From: Rahnella perminowiae
GTDB lineage: Bacteria; Pseudomonadota; Gammaproteobacteria; Enterobacterales; Enterobacteriaceae
Direction: 5' to 3'
DNA: 64,000 nt
Assembly (NCBI RefSeq): GCF_019049755.1
Contig: NZ_JAFMOS010000646.1
Coordinates: 1-64,000, forward strand
In this document: positions 39,334 through 49,466 of the stretch, in pieces
How the letters are laid out: each line of letters opens with the position of its first letter
Numbering within the stretch: position 1 is the first letter of the stretch
Notes under the pieces: generated by a model
Seen by the model: only the letters and a program-made list of their open reading frames with translations
What the model was told of the DNA's origin: nothing
The model's database searches: none
Program-made: the position numbers and the translations under genes

Positions 39334-39353
39334 CCTGGTTGTTTATACAGTCT
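39334..39353 (-). promoter_or_regulatory. LexA box 1 of lexA
   Basis: On the minus strand GACTGTATAAACAACCAGGG contains CTG-N10-CAG. It is proximal to the lexA start and equivalent to the weaker of the two E. coli lexA operators. Confidence 0.88.
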
Positions 39354-39354
39354 T

Positions 39355-39374
39355 GCTGTGAGTATATACAGCTA
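39355..39374 (-). promoter_or_regulatory. LexA box 2 of lexA
   Basis: AGCTGTATATACTCACAGCA (minus strand) is a near-consensus LexA site, almost the same as the E. coli distal operator. It is adjacent to box 1, with one base between the 20-mers. Confidence 0.93.
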
Positions 39375-39445
39375 AACGATCAATGAAAACCTAAGATTGA
39401 ATAAAAACAGGGCATAACGTTGATTCCTGGAATGCAGATTCCAAA

Positions 39446-39814
39446 TCAGAACCATCGTGGCCAAAAGATGCTGACCCAGACAAAAAACGCCAATATGATG
39501 GTCAGAAGTACGGCAGCCGAGCCGATATCTTTTGCACGGCCTGAAAGTACGTGAAACTCAGATCCGATACGGTCTATCGCGCATTCCACCGCGCTGTTGA
39601 GCAGTTCAGTGACACAGACCAAAACAACGGATCCCACCAGCAGAATGCGTTCTACGGGGCTGACATCAAACCAAAAAGATAACAAAATTAACGGAATAGC
39701 GACGCTGGCTTCCTGGCGAAAGGCCGCTTCATTTTGCCATGCCGCTTTCAGCCCTTTCCAGGAATAGCCAGCTGCTTTATAAATTCGGGTAAATCCAGTG
39801 ACTTGGTTAGCCAT
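39446..39814 (-). CDS. dgkA: Diacylglycerol kinase DgkA
   Basis: A small trimeric inner-membrane kinase recycling diacylglycerol, released during membrane-derived oligosaccharide synthesis, to phosphatidic acid. The 122 residues have three membrane helices, the catalytic segment NEAAFRQE near residue 28 and the signature ELLNSAVECAIDR. It sits between plsB (divergent) and lexA (same direction), as in E. coli. The gap before lexA is 119 bases and contains the LexA boxes. Confidence 0.95.
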   Translation of the reverse strand: MANQVTGFTRIYKAAGYSWKGLKAAWQNEAAFRQEASVAIPLILLSFWFDVSPVERILLVGSVVLVCVTELLNSAVECAIDRIGSEFHVLSGRAKDIGSAAVLLTIILAFFVWVSIFWPRWF

Positions 39815-39849
39815 TTCTTTTACTGATCCTTAGAGAATTTGCCGCACTT

Positions 39850-39974
39850 TATACCCCAAATAGTCGGGGTGCAGAAAGGCGGTAAAGAAGTGAATCCTGA
39901 TGAGCTTACATGAGTAAGTGATTCGGGTGAACGTCTTAAGCCAACACCCCTGCGGCTTGAAATAAGAAGGGTAT
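39850..39974. repeat. Full-length ERIC element between dgkA and plsB
   Basis: At about 125 bases, close to the classical 127, it is bounded by ATACCC and GGGTAT. It contains GTGAATCCTGATGAGCTTAC and GTAAGTGATTCGGGTGAACG, the two ERIC core blocks. It lies in the divergent promoter region, so it separates the two genes' promoters. Confidence 0.9.
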
Positions 39975-40049
39975 TGCATCACCACAGATCTCATCTGAGC
40001 TTTCTGGTATCCTTGCGGCGAAATGGCTAACAAGAGGCTTCACGTTTTT

Positions 40050-42533
40050 ATGTCAGGTTGGCGTAGACTTTATTACACATTATTGAATTTACCGCTCTCA
40101 TTGCTGGTAAAGAGCAAGGTCATACCTTCAGATCCGGTTACCGAGTTGCATTTAGACCCGACGCGGCCGATTTTGTATGTATTGCCCTATAATTCCAAAG
40201 CCGATTTGCTGACGTTGCGTGCGCAATGTCTGGCACAGAATCTGCCTGATCCCCTTATTCCGCTGGAAATTGACGGAACCCTGCTGCCAAGCCATGTCTT
40301 TATTGCTGAAGGTCCGCGCGTATTCTCTTATTACACGCCGAAGCAGGAATCCGTAAAGCTGTTCCACGACTACCTTGATTTGCACCGCAATAACCCGGAT
40401 TTAGACATTCAGATGTTGCCGGTGTCGGTGATGTTTGGTCGGGCACCGGGCCGTGAAGGTCAGGATGACACGCCACATCTGCGCGTACTGAACGGCATCC
40501 AGAAATTCTTCGCTGTGCTTTGGCTGGGGCGGGACAGTTTTGTCCGCTTCTCCAATACTGTTTCCCTGCGTTATATGGCGACGGAACACGGCACAGATAA
40601 AACCATTGCTCAAAAGCTGGCACGTGTGGCGCGGATGCACTTCTCCCGTCAACGTCTGGCCGCCGTTGGCCCACGTCTTCCGGCACGTCAGGACTTGTTC
40701 AACAAATTGCTGTCCTCAAAAGCCATTGAAAAAGCGATTGAAGACGAAGCCCGCAGCAAGAAAATTTCCCACGAAAAAGCCCAGCAAAATGCCATCGCCC
40801 TGATGGAAGAGATTGCCGCTGACTTCTCTTATGAAGCCGTGCGCCTCTCTGATCGCGTACTGAGCTGGACGTGGAACCGTTTGTACAAAGGCATCAATGT
40901 TAATAATGCTGAGCGTGTACGCCAGCTGGCGCTGGACGGTCAGGAAATTGTGTATGTGCCCTGCCACCGCAGCCACATGGACTATCTGCTTCTGTCTTAC
41001 GTGCTCTATCATCAGGGGCTGGTACCGCCGCATATTGCCGCTGGCATCAACCTGAATTTCTGGCCAGCTGGCCCGATTTTCCGCCGTCTGGGCGCGTTCT
41101 TTATTCGTCGAACCTTCAAAGGCAACAAGCTCTATTCAACGGTGTTCCGTGAATATCTGGGCGAACTATTCAGCCGTGGTTATTCGGTGGAATACTTTGT
41201 GGAAGGGGGGCGTTCGCGAACCGGACGCCTGCTGGAGCCGAAAACCGGTACGCTGGCCATGACTATTCAGGCCATGTTGCGCGGTGGTTCACGCCCGATC
41301 ACGCTGGTGCCAATTTACATCGGTTATGAGCACGTCATGGAAGTCGGTACGTACGCCAAAGAATTGCGCGGTGCGACTAAAGAGAAAGAAAGCCTGACGC
41401 AAATGCTTAACGGCTTGCGCAAGCTGCGCAATCTCGGCCAGGGTTATGTGAACTTTGGTGAACCGCTGCATCTGACCACTTACCTGAACCAGAATGTGCC
41501 GACCTGGCGTGAAGCCATCGACCCGATCGAAGCACAACGTCCGAGCTGGCTGACGCCAACGGTACAGGACTTAGCAGAACAGATCATGGTGCGTATCAAC
41601 AATTCAGCGGCTGCCAATGCTATGAACTTGTGTTGTACCGCGCTGCTGGCGTCCCGTCAGCGTTCACTGACTCGTGAACAACTGACCGAGCAAATAGACT
41701 GCTACCTGCAATTACTGCGTAACGTACCTTACAACGCGGATTCAACGGTGCCGGATCTGACTGCCGATCAGTTGCTCGATCACGCGCTGAACATGAACAA
41801 GTTCCAGGTTGAGAAAGACAACATTGGCGACATCATCGTACTGCCTCGCGAACAGGCCGTTCTGATGACGTACTACCGCAACAACATCCATCATATGCTG
41901 GTGTTGCCGTCGCTGATTTCAAGCATTGTGATGCACCACCGTCAGGTCAGCCGCGCGGAATTACTGCGTCAGGTCGAACTGATTTATCCGATGCTCAAAG
42001 CCGAATTGTTTATGCATTTCGAGACGTCTGAGCTGCCACAGGTACTGGATGTTTTGACGCTGGAACTGGCACGTCAGCAAATCATTCATCTTGAAGATGA
42101 TGAACTGACCCTTAATCCGGCGCGGATCCGTACCCTGCAACTGCTGGCGGCCGGTGTACGTGAAACGCTGCAACGCTACGCGATTACCTTCTCCCTGCTC
42201 ACCAATAACCCAAGTATCAACCGTGGTGCGCTGGAAAAAGAGAGCCGGATTATGGCGCAGCGTTTGTCCGTACTGCACGGTATCAATGCCCCTGAATTCT
42301 TCGATAAAGCCGTTTTCTCGACGCTGGTCGGCACACTTCGCGCTGAAGGCTATATCAGTGACAGCGGTGATGCCATTCAGGAACAAACACGTGAAATTTA
42401 TCTCATGCTCAGTGATCTGATGACATCAGACATCAAGCTGACCATTGAGAGTGCGGGTATGCCGTCTGATTTGCCGCAACCGACTGCGCCTCCGGCGGAG
42501 CCGAAGCTGGATGTGCGCGATACCAATCATTAA
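40050..42533 (+). CDS. plsB: Glycerol-3-phosphate acyltransferase PlsB
   Basis: A membrane enzyme that acylates sn-glycerol-3-phosphate at C1, the first step of phospholipid synthesis. With the start at MSGWRRLYY it has 827 residues, against 807 for E. coli PlsB. The catalytic HX4D motif is [10 protein letters not shown], and [13 protein letters not shown] (block III) and the block IV segment [12 protein letters not shown] follow. A proline-rich C-terminal tail ([12 protein letters not shown]) accounts for most of the extra length. The in-frame ATG at 40023 is an alternative. It diverges from dgkA. Confidence 0.95.
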   Translation: MSGWRRLYYTLLNLPLSLLVKSKVIPSDPVTELHLDPTRPILYVLPYNSKADLLTLRAQCLAQNLPDPLIPLEIDGTLLPSHVFIAEGPRVFSYYTPKQESVKLFHDYLDLHRNNPDLDIQMLPVSVMFGRAPGREGQDDTPHLRVLNGIQKFFAVLWLGRDSFVRFSNTVSLRYMATEHGTDKTIAQKLARVARMHFSRQRLAAVGPRLPARQDLFNKLLSSKAIEKAIEDEARSKKISHEKAQQNAIALMEEIAADFSYEAVRLSDRVLSWTWNRLYKGINVNNAERVRQLALDGQEIVYVPCHRSHMDYLLLSYVLYHQGLVPPHIAAGINLNFWPAGPIFRRLGAFFIRRTFKGNKLYSTVFREYLGELFSRGYSVEYFVEGGRSRTGRLLEPKTGTLAMTIQAMLRGGSRPITLVPIYIGYEHVMEVGTYAKELRGATKEKESLTQMLNGLRKLRNLGQGYVNFGEPLHLTTYLNQNVPTWREAIDPIEAQRPSWLTPTVQDLAEQIMVRINNSAAANAMNLCCTALLASRQRSLTREQLTEQIDCYLQLLRNVPYNADSTVPDLTADQLLDHALNMNKFQVEKDNIGDIIVLPREQAVLMTYYRNNIHHMLVLPSLISSIVMHHRQVSRAELLRQVELIYPMLKAELFMHFETSELPQVLDVLTLELARQQIIHLEDDELTLNPARIRTLQLLAAGVRETLQRYAITFSLLTNNPSINRGALEKESRIMAQRLSVLHGINAPEFFDKAVFSTLVGTLRAEGYISDSGDAIQEQTREIYLMLSDLMTSDIKLTIESAGMPSDLPQPTAPPAEPKLDVRDTNH

Positions 42534-42565
42534 CCGCCATTAGCGCCAGCCAGTGCTGGCTGCAT

Positions 42566-42607
42566 AAAAACGCCCGGACTCTTTACGGAGGCCGGGCGTT
42601 TTTTTAT
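42566..42607. terminator. Bidirectional terminator between plsB and ubiA
   Basis: AACGCCCGG pairs with CCGGGCGTT, with T7 on the right and an A-run on the left, between two convergent genes. A smaller AGCCAG/CTGGCT stem lies just before it at 42548-42561. Confidence 0.9.
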
Positions 42608-42632
42608 GGGCGTTGAATCAGTTCAGGAATAT

Positions 42633-43544
42633 TTACAACGTGAACCCTGACAGGCTCATCAGAATGCCGAGGAACAGCACCAGCCCGACATAATTGTTCT
42701 GGCGGAAAGCCAGGAAACAGGCATCACGTTCACGTTTGGCAATCAGCTTCTGCTGATGTACAAACAGCGCAGCAGCCAGCAGCAGCGACCAGTAAAACGG
42801 TGCACCGAGCTGGGAAAGATGGCCGACAATGCCCATCAGAACCAGCGTTGCCAGTTGCAGCAGGCCGATGATCAGCGTGTCAAAACGTCCGAACAAAATC
42901 GCTGTCGATTTCACGCCGATTTTCACATCATCGTCACGATCGACCATCGCGTATTGCGTATCGTAAGCCACCGTCCAGCAGATATTTGCCACGAACATTA
43001 ACCAGCAACTGAGCGGCACACTTTCGCTCACCGCCGCATAAGCCATCGGGATAGCCCAGCCAAACGCTGCGCCTAAAACGACCTGAGGCAGATGACTGAC
43101 GCGCTTCATGAATGGGTAAATCCATGCCAGCGCCAGTCCGGCCAGAGACAGTAAAATGGTCATGCGGTTAAGCAGCAAAACCAGCAGGAATGACACCAGC
43201 ACCAGTCCGACGAATAATATTTTCGCCTGCTTGCCAGTGATCGTCCCGCTCGGCAATGGCCGTTGAGCGGTACGTTTTACATGACCATCAAATTTGCGAT
43301 CGGCGTAGTCATTCACTACGCAACCGGCGGCACGCATGAAAAACACGCCCAGCACGAAGACCAGCAAAATCTTCGCAGAGGGCATTCCGCCACCGGCTAC
43401 CCACAGTGCCCATAACGTTGGCCACAACAGCAACAATGAGCCGATCGGCTTATCAATACGCATCAGGCGGCAGTAATCACGCCATGTGCCCTGAGTCATA
43501 CTTCCTGACACTCTTTGTTCTCCTGCTTGGTTAGTCTGACTCAT
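42633..43544 (-). CDS. ubiA: 4-hydroxybenzoate octaprenyltransferase UbiA
   Basis: An integral-membrane prenyltransferase attaching the polyprenyl tail to 4-hydroxybenzoate in ubiquinone synthesis. The two Asp-rich motifs are [15 protein letters not shown] and [13 protein letters not shown], and the protein has about eight membrane segments. Its ATG overlaps the ubiC stop as ATGA, with GGAG five bases before it, so coupling is likely. Starting at MTQGTW (43499) would match the E. coli length (290) better and is the alternative. Length here is 303 residues. Confidence 0.95.
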   Translation of the reverse strand: MSQTNQAGEQRVSGSMTQGTWRDYCRLMRIDKPIGSLLLLWPTLWALWVAGGGMPSAKILLVFVLGVFFMRAAGCVVNDYADRKFDGHVKRTAQRPLPSGTITGKQAKILFVGLVLVSFLLVLLLNRMTILLSLAGLALAWIYPFMKRVSHLPQVVLGAAFGWAIPMAYAAVSESVPLSCWLMFVANICWTVAYDTQYAMVDRDDDVKIGVKSTAILFGRFDTLIIGLLQLATLVLMGIVGHLSQLGAPFYWSLLLAAALFVHQQKLIAKRERDACFLAFRQNNYVGLVLFLGILMSLSGFTL

Positions 43545-44080
43545 TCCTGCTCCGCCTGACTTTGCGGACGATGAACCGGTGAGTCCGGTAGGAAAATTTC
43601 GGTCAACAACAGCGGCTTGTCAGACAAGCGCAGGCGGGAACGGCGTGCCCATAACTCGCCCTGCTCACTGTGTAATTGACCCAGATGGATATAATCACGG
43701 GACAGATTATTGCCACTGAACAGGTAGCGGCCCAGCGGCACAGTCCCTAAATCGACCAGCGCCAGATCTGGCCCGGTCAGTGTTTCTTCAGGAATGACCG
43801 TGCGCCCCAGCAGCCACGGTTGTGCGTCACCAAACAATACGATTTCCCGGATCCAGTAACGGGCGCTTTCCGGCAACTGCTGCGCCTCGCTTTCACCCAG
43901 TTCTTCGCGGCTGACAAAACATTCGTTTTGCGGTTTCACGGTGACGGTCACACCCTGTTTTTCAAACCGGCGGGTCATGGATCCCATTTCCATCAGCCAG
44001 TCAGCCACATCCGCAGGCACCTGCGAAGGATCGTCAAACCAGTGGATCGGGGATTTTTCGGTGGAATGGGAATCAGACAT
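43541..44080 (-). CDS. ubiC: Chorismate lyase UbiC
   Basis: Converts chorismate to 4-hydroxybenzoate plus pyruvate, the first committed step of ubiquinone synthesis. From MSDSHSTEK it has 179 residues; the family is about 165. The active-site segments [28 protein letters not shown] and LLTEIFLP are present. The start at 44080 has GGAG six bases upstream. The ATG at 44107 has an SD only one base away and is rejected. It is operonic with ubiA. Confidence 0.93.
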   Translation of the reverse strand: MSDSHSTEKSPIHWFDDPSQVPADVADWLMEMGSMTRRFEKQGVTVTVKPQNECFVSREELGESEAQQLPESARYWIREIVLFGDAQPWLLGRTVIPEETLTGPDLALVDLGTVPLGRYLFSGNNLSRDYIHLGQLHSEQGELWARRSRLRLSDKPLLLTEIFLPDSPVHRPQSQAEQE

Positions 44081-44169
44081 CAATGGCTCCGTAATGAAGG
44101 TGTTCATACCTCCAATGAATTATCTGCCTCACATTCTAGCGTATGAATGCGAGGCAGTAATTGCCTCAT

Positions 44170-44577
44170 TTATTCGCGACGCAGACGTTCGCCATTGGCC
44201 AGGAACAGCGTCACAACCAGCACCAGGATGGCGCAGGCGTAAACCAATGTGTCGTAAGGACTTTTGTGATCAACGATGATCAAACGGATGATCGCGGTGA
44301 TACCGATGTAAATAAAATAGCGTAAAGGGAAATGATAGCCCGATGAAAAATATTTAATTATCAGAGCAATAAACTCAAAATAGAGGAAGTAAATCACAAT
44401 CCCCTCGATGAGCAGATACGAGGACGACTGATCGTTATTCACGAACAGCACCATTGCTAAGTGGTAGGTTTCACGCCCGATAAAAATCATCAGGATTGCG
44501 GCCAGTCCTAATAAGAATATGTTCAAAATTCGCTGCATAATGACGGATATCATTAATGCCCGCTTTGATCCTGCCAT
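44170..44577 (-). CDS. psiE: Phosphate-starvation-inducible protein PsiE
   Basis: A 135-residue inner-membrane protein with about four helices, orthologous to E. coli PsiE ([38 protein letters not shown]). Its function is unknown. In E. coli it is induced by PhoB and repressed by cAMP-CRP. A half-symmetric CRP-like word (TGTGATCTACATCCCA, plus strand) overlaps the start codon here, but I see no clear Pho box. It lies downstream of pgi, where the E. coli maltose genes would also be, and those are absent. Confidence 0.9.
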   Translation of the reverse strand: MAGSKRALMISVIMQRILNIFLLGLAAILMIFIGRETYHLAMVLFVNNDQSSSYLLIEGIVIYFLYFEFIALIIKYFSSGYHFPLRYFIYIGITAIIRLIIVDHKSPYDTLVYACAILVLVVTLFLANGERLRRE

Positions 44578-44646
44578 GTGATCTACATCCCACTTTTGTT
44601 ATTAATACCCGCAGAATACCACAGAGTCAGCACAGGAAAAGCGCCA

Positions 44647-44690
44647 TTAAAAAAGGGCCAGCCGGTGAAGGCTAACCCTTTTATTTTGAC
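44647..44690 (-). terminator. Terminator after pgi
   Basis: AAAAGGG-CC-AGCC pairs with GGCT-AA-CCCTTTT, and on the minus strand TTTTTTAA follows. It lies about 140 bases past the pgi stop, beyond an ERIC element. Confidence 0.8.
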
Positions 44691-44705
44691 GTATAAAAAC
44701 CTTAA

Positions 44706-44828
44706 TGCCCTAAATCATTCGTGTTGCATCCAGGCGGCAACTGAATGAATCCCCGGGAGCATACACAAGTATGTGAGCGGGGTTCATGAAGGCAGCCAAC
44801 GCCGGGGCAGCGCGAAGGATAACGGGTA
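44706..44828. repeat. ERIC element downstream of pgi
   Basis: GTTGCATCCAGGCGGCAACT, GAATCCCCGGGAGCATACAC, TATGTGAGCGGGGTTCATGA and GGCAGCCAACGCCGGGGCAG follow the ERIC order. The central dyad has compensating changes (CCCCG with CGGGG). It ends at ACGGGTAT, directly against the pgi stop codon. Confidence 0.85.
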
Positions 44829-46475
44829 TTAGCGCCAGTTTTTGAAGCGGTTGATCAGGCCGTTAGTCGAACTGTCATGCCCGGTCACGTCTTTGTCATC
44901 TTCCAGTTCTGGCAGGATACGGTTTGCCAGTTGTTTACCCAGTTCTACACCCCATTGGTCGAAGGTGTAGATGTTGAGGATCACGCCCTGAGTAAAGATT
45001 TTGTGTTCGTACATCGCGATCAACGCACCCAGGCTGTAAGGCGTGATTTCACGCAGCAGGATGGAGTTGGTCGGACGGTTCCCTTCGAACACTTTGAACG
45101 GCGCAACGTGTTTCACGTCTTCCGGTTTTTTGCCCTGATCGGCGAATTCTTTCTCGACAACGTCCAGAGATTTACCGAATGCCAGCGCTTCCGTCTGGGC
45201 GAAGAAGTTAGACAGCAGTTTCGCGTGGTGATCGCTCAGCGGGTTATGGCTGATGGCTGGCGCAATGAAGTCACAAGGGATGATTTTAGTCCCCTGGTGA
45301 ATCAGCTGATAAAACGCATGCTGGCCGTTAGTGCCCGGCTCACCCCAGATGATCGGGCCCGTCTGGTAATCCACCGGATTACCGTTACGGTCAACGAACT
45401 TACCGTTAGATTCCATGTTGCCTTGCTGGAAGTAAGCGGCAAAACGGTGCATGTACTGGTCGTATGGCAGGATAGCTTCGGTTTCAGTGCCGTAGAAATC
45501 GTTATACCAGATGCCGATCAGTGCCAGCAGCACCGGCAGGTTTTTCTCAGCCGGCGTATTCGCGAAGTGTTTGTCCATTGCATGAGCACCGCTCAGCAAT
45601 TGTTCGAAGTTATCGAACCCAACAGACAACGCGATAGACAGACCGATTGCTGACCACAGAGAGTAACGACCGCCGACCCAGTCCCAGAATTCGAACATGT
45701 TGTCGGTATCGATACCAAACTCGCTCACTGCTTTACCGTTGGTAGACAGCGCAGCGAAGTGTTTCGCCACGTGTTTGTTGTCGCCGGCAGTTTCCAGGAA
45801 CCAGTCACGCGCGCTGTGGGCGTTGGTCATGGTTTCCTGTGTGGTGAAGGTTTTTGATGCCACCAGGAACAGCGTGGTTTCCGGAGACAAATCTTTCAAC
45901 GTTTCAGCGATATGCGTGCCATCTACGTTGGAGACGAAATGCATATTCAGATGATTTTTGTACGGACGCAGTGCTTCAGTCACCATGAACGGACCGAGGT
46001 CTGAACCGCCGATCCCGATGTTCACCACATCAGTGATGGCTTTGCCGGTATACCCTTTCCACTCGCCACCGATAACGCGCCCGGTGAAACCTTTAATTTT
46101 CGCCAGAACTGCGTTCACTTCCGGCATAACATCTTTGCCGTCCACGATGATTGGTGTGTTGCTGCGGTTACGCAGGGCTACGTGCAGAACAGCACGGTCT
46201 TCGGTGCGGTTGATCTTCTCGCCAGAGAACATCGATTTGATTGCGCCCTGAAGGTCAGTCTCTTTCGCCAGCGCCTGCAGTTTATCGAGCGTCTCTGCAG
46301 TGATACGGTTTTTAGAGAAATCGACCAGCATCTGGTCTTCAAACGTGGCAGAGAATTTGGAGAAACGATCACCATCTTCAGCAAACAGATGGCTAATCTG
46401 CACATCTTTCATCTTGTCGAAATGCTGCTGCAGGGCTTGCCAGGCAGCGGTCTGAGTTGGATTGATATTTTTCAT
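44829..46475 (-). CDS. pgi: Glucose-6-phosphate isomerase
   Basis: Interconverts glucose-6-phosphate and fructose-6-phosphate in glycolysis and gluconeogenesis. The 548 residues have two SIS-like sugar-isomerase domains, with the family signatures [19 protein letters not shown] and [15 protein letters not shown], the catalytic Glu segment [12 protein letters not shown], and the C-terminal His/Lys region near [18 protein letters not shown] (here LNIYTF). It is monocistronic, with an ERIC and then a terminator after it, and diverges from the lysC riboswitch region. Confidence 0.98.
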   Translation of the reverse strand: MKNINPTQTAAWQALQQHFDKMKDVQISHLFAEDGDRFSKFSATFEDQMLVDFSKNRITAETLDKLQALAKETDLQGAIKSMFSGEKINRTEDRAVLHVALRNRSNTPIIVDGKDVMPEVNAVLAKIKGFTGRVIGGEWKGYTGKAITDVVNIGIGGSDLGPFMVTEALRPYKNHLNMHFVSNVDGTHIAETLKDLSPETTLFLVASKTFTTQETMTNAHSARDWFLETAGDNKHVAKHFAALSTNGKAVSEFGIDTDNMFEFWDWVGGRYSLWSAIGLSIALSVGFDNFEQLLSGAHAMDKHFANTPAEKNLPVLLALIGIWYNDFYGTETEAILPYDQYMHRFAAYFQQGNMESNGKFVDRNGNPVDYQTGPIIWGEPGTNGQHAFYQLIHQGTKIIPCDFIAPAISHNPLSDHHAKLLSNFFAQTEALAFGKSLDVVEKEFADQGKKPEDVKHVAPFKVFEGNRPTNSILLREITPYSLGALIAMYEHKIFTQGVILNIYTFDQWGVELGKQLANRILPELEDDKDVTGHDSSTNGLINRFKNWR

Positions 46476-46686
46476 AGCAATGCTCTTAGGCTGAGAATAA
46501 ATATGAGGTAACTGTCCCGATTGTAGCCTGAAGTTCCCGGGAAGAGATGCCTTTTCTTGCGATAGGTCAGATCTGCTTAATCACAATGACAGAGAACAAT
46601 ATTAGATGAGAATCGCTCAAAATGTAGCGCATGCGCTGCCTGACCGTTGACAGACGGGCGATAAACGGCTATTCCTAAGCGCCTAA

Positions 46687-46890
46687 CTCGCGCGCTCGGT
46701 GCGCGAGCCAGAAGAGGCGCGTCGCCCAGGCAGTGTATCGGAGGAGCCGAAATCCTACGAAGATACATCAGGGGGAGCGGCGCCGAGATCATAAGCCCGC
46801 GGCAGGCGAACGATCGACTACAGGGGCTGAATCCCCTGGGTTGTCACCGGAACACCCCAAAAGGGTGTCGGCTAGGTGGGGCGCTTCTGG
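46687..46890 (+). promoter_or_regulatory. Lysine riboswitch (L box) upstream of lysC
   Basis: The conserved lysine-aptamer blocks occur in order: CCAGAAGAGGCGCG at 46708, GGAGGAGCC near 46740, GGGGGAGCGGCGCCGAG, CAGGGGCTGAATCCCCTGGG with TTGTCACCGG, and CTTCTGGG at 46884, which closes stem P1 with CCAGAAG. The match to E. coli lysC is very close. A CTCGCGC/GCGCGAG hairpin (46687-46707) abuts the 5' side. Lysine binding should lower lysC expression. The expression platform (46891-47000, ending GAGG before the ATG) shows no strong terminator, so translational control is likely, as in E. coli. Confidence 0.95.
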
Positions 46891-47000
46891 GTGTATCGTA
46901 GTATCTCTACGCCTGCTCCCGTTTCCCGCTCTTCCCTTTGTGCCAATTCTTATGGAATCGATGGCCGTCATGGTATGACGACCCGGACACGAGGTTTTAC

Positions 47001-48389
47001 ATGAATCACGCAGTATCCCGCAACGCCAGTCAGCAGCCTTTGGGTAATGTCATCGTCGCCAAATTCGGCGGTACCAGCGTGGCGGATTTCGACGCAATGA
47101 ACCGCAGCGCGGATATCGTGCTGTCGCGTCCTGAAGTGCGTCTGGTTGTCCTCTCCGCCTCTGCGGGCGTCACCAATTTATTAGTCGAGCTGGCCGAAGG
47201 TAAAGAAACCGAACGACGGGTGTTCCTGCTTGATGAAATTCGGCGCATCCAGAGCGCTATCATCGACCGCCTCGATAATCCGACAGTGATCCGCGAAGAA
47301 ATCGGCCGCATGCTGGAAAATATCGCTATGTTGTCAGAAGCGGCGAGCCTGGCGACATCTACCGCGCTGACTGACGAACTGGTGAGCCATGGCGAACTGA
47401 TGTCTACTCTGCTGTTTGTTGAAATCATTCGCCAGCGTAACGTGCCGGTGGAATGGTTCGACGTGCGTAAAATTATGCGCACCAATGATCGCTTTGGCCG
47501 GGCGGAGCCAGATACTCAGGCATTAAACGAGTTAACCGTTCAGCAGTTGCAACCGCGCTTGCAGGACGCTCTGGTGATCACACAAGGTTTTATCGGTTCT
47601 GAAGGCAAAGGGCGTACCACGACACTTGGCCGTGGTGGCAGCGATTATACCGCCGCATTGTTAGGCGAAGCGCTGAGCGTTTCCCGGGTGGATATCTGGA
47701 CGGACGTACCGGGGATTTATACTACCGATCCACGTCTGGTGCCGGCGGCAAAACGTATTGACCGTATAGCATTTGAAGAAGCGGCTGAAATGGCGACTTT
47801 TGGTGCGAAAGTTCTGCATCCTGCAACGCTGCTGCCAGCGGTGCGCCGCGGTATTCCGGTGTTTGTAGGCTCGAGCAAGGACCCGTCAGGCGGTGGCACC
47901 CTGGTGTGTGATACCAGCGATAATCCGCCGCTGTTCCGCGCGATAGCCCTGCGCCGCAGACAAACGCTGGTCACGCTGCACAGCCTGAGTATGCTCCATT
48001 CACGCGGTTTCCTCGCCGAAGTGTTTGGCATTCTGGCTCGTCACAGCATCTCTGTTGATCTGATCACAACGTCCGAAGTCAGCGTCGCACTGACGCTGGA
48101 TACCACCGGTTCCACATCCTCGGGTGACAGCCTGCTGACCACCTCGCTGCTGACAGAATTATCCTCACTGTGCCGCGTGGAAGTCGAAGAAAATCTGGCA
48201 CTGATCGCGATTATCGGTAACAAACTGTCACAGGCCTGTGGCGTCGGCAAAGAAGTCTTCGGCGTACTGGATCCGTTCAATATCCGCATGATTTGCTACG
48301 GCGCAAGTAGCTACAATTTATGCTTCCTGGTGCCGGGCAACGATGCCGATCAGGTTGTTAAAACTCTACACCGCAACCTATTCGAATAA
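47001..48389 (+). CDS. lysC: Lysine-sensitive aspartokinase III
   Basis: Phosphorylates aspartate at the head of the lysine/threonine/methionine/diaminopimelate pathway and is feedback-inhibited by lysine. It has 462 residues (E. coli LysC 449). The kinase domain has IVAKFGGTSVAD, the ATP/Asp region TTTLGRGGSDYTAALLG, and TDVPGIYTTDPRLV. The C-terminal half carries two ACT domains (about 315-455). The start at 47001 has GAGG six bases upstream; an in-frame extension into the riboswitch is not used. Transcript control is by the upstream L box. Confidence 0.96.
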   Translation: MNHAVSRNASQQPLGNVIVAKFGGTSVADFDAMNRSADIVLSRPEVRLVVLSASAGVTNLLVELAEGKETERRVFLLDEIRRIQSAIIDRLDNPTVIREEIGRMLENIAMLSEAASLATSTALTDELVSHGELMSTLLFVEIIRQRNVPVEWFDVRKIMRTNDRFGRAEPDTQALNELTVQQLQPRLQDALVITQGFIGSEGKGRTTTLGRGGSDYTAALLGEALSVSRVDIWTDVPGIYTTDPRLVPAAKRIDRIAFEEAAEMATFGAKVLHPATLLPAVRRGIPVFVGSSKDPSGGGTLVCDTSDNPPLFRAIALRRRQTLVTLHSLSMLHSRGFLAEVFGILARHSISVDLITTSEVSVALTLDTTGSTSSGDSLLTTSLLTELSSLCRVEVEENLALIAIIGNKLSQACGVGKEVFGVLDPFNIRMICYGASSYNLCFLVPGNDADQVVKTLHRNLFE

Positions 48390-48410
48390 AGACGGGCGCG
48401 GTATCTGAGA

Positions 48411-48440
48411 AGACCGGGCCACGTGCCCGGTCTTTTTTTT
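48411..48440 (+). terminator. Terminator after lysC
   Basis: AGACCGGGC pairs perfectly with GCCCGGTCT around CACGT and is followed by T8. It ends 43 bases before the panS start, so panS probably has its own weak promoter or relies on read-through. Confidence 0.92.
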
Positions 48441-48482
48441 GTCTGTACTTTTGCAAAACAACAAAGACAAGGATCATCCTCA

Positions 48483-49400
48483 ATGTTAGCCATAATAACC
48501 CGCCTGTTCCCGTTGTGGGCCGCGCTGTTATCCGTTGCGGCCTACTATTCGCCCGGCACGTTTACGCCGATCGGCCCGCACGTTTCTACCCTGCTGATGC
48601 TGATCATGTTCGCGATGGGCGTCACTCTCGAATTCGGTGATTTCAAACGCGTGCTTTCCCGGCCCGGCCCGGTTGCTGCCGCTACTTTCCTGCATTATCT
48701 GGTCATGCCGCTGGCGGCATGGGTACTGGCAAAGCTGTTCCATATGCCCGCAGATTTATCGGCAGGGATGATTCTGGTTGGCAGCGTGGCCAGCGGAACC
48801 GCTTCTAATGTTATGATTTATCTGGCGAAAGGTGACGTCGCGCTTTCCGTGACGATTTCTGCGGTTTCCACGCTGGTTGGTGTTTTCGCCACGCCATTGC
48901 TAACACGTCTGTATGTTGATACACACATCAAGGTCGATGTGGAAGGCATGCTGTTGAGCATTTTGCAAATCGTCGTCATCCCGATTTTAGCCGGTCTGAT
49001 TATTCATCATCTGTTCACGAAAACCGTAAAACGCATCGAACCGCTGCTGCCGCTTTTCTCAATGGTGTGCATTATCGCCATTATCAGCGCCGTCGTGGCG
49101 GGCAGTCAGGGCTTTATCGGTTCTGTGGGACTGATCGTGATTGTGGCGGTTATTCTGCACAACGGCATTGGTTTACTGAGCGGTTACTGGGGTGGAAAAC
49201 TGTTTGGCTTTGACGAAACCACCTGTCGCACGCTGGCGATGGAAGTCGGGATGCAGAACTCAGGCTTAGCCGCGACGCTGGGGAAAATCTACTTCACCCC
49301 GCTGGCCGCACTGCCGGGTGCATTGTTCTCGGTCTGGCATAATCTTTCAGGTTCTTTACTGGCCGGTTACTGGTCCGGCAAACCGGTCAAAAAAGACTGA
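48483..49400 (+). CDS. panS: PanS-type ketopantoate/pantoate:Na+ symporter family protein
   Basis: A 305-residue inner-membrane transporter of the bile acid:Na+ symporter (BASS) superfamily with about ten helices. Strong similarity to Salmonella PanS ([57 protein letters not shown]) suggests uptake of the pantothenate precursors ketopantoate or pantoate. The start at 48483 gives the family N-terminus, with AAGGA nine bases upstream. It lies between lysC and the convergent yjbB. Confidence 0.85.
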   Translation: MLAIITRLFPLWAALLSVAAYYSPGTFTPIGPHVSTLLMLIMFAMGVTLEFGDFKRVLSRPGPVAAATFLHYLVMPLAAWVLAKLFHMPADLSAGMILVGSVASGTASNVMIYLAKGDVALSVTISAVSTLVGVFATPLLTRLYVDTHIKVDVEGMLLSILQIVVIPILAGLIIHHLFTKTVKRIEPLLPLFSMVCIIAIISAVVAGSQGFIGSVGLIVIVAVILHNGIGLLSGYWGGKLFGFDETTCRTLAMEVGMQNSGLAATLGKIYFTPLAALPGALFSVWHNLSGSLLAGYWSGKPVKKD

Positions 49401-49430
49401 TGTCCAGACCGTAAAAAAACAGGAAAAAGA

Positions 49431-49460
49431 AACGGGCGCCTTCCTCAGCGCCCGTTTTTA
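49431..49460. terminator. Bidirectional terminator between panS and yjbB
   Basis: AACGGGCGC pairs with GCGCCCGTT around an eight-base loop, with T5 on the right and an A-rich stretch on the left, between convergent genes. Confidence 0.85.
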
Positions 49461-49466
49461 TTCGGA

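Noticed and set aside
18534-44828. Repeated intergenic blocks as a CRISPR array
   Set aside because: The copies are dispersed over 26 kb, are about 60-125 bases long, are imperfect palindromes and match ERIC. There are no regular spacers or cas genes.
46938-47000. Longer lysC start within the riboswitch platform
   Set aside because: The extension would begin without an SD in leader RNA. MNHAVSR at 47001 has GAGG at the right spacing.
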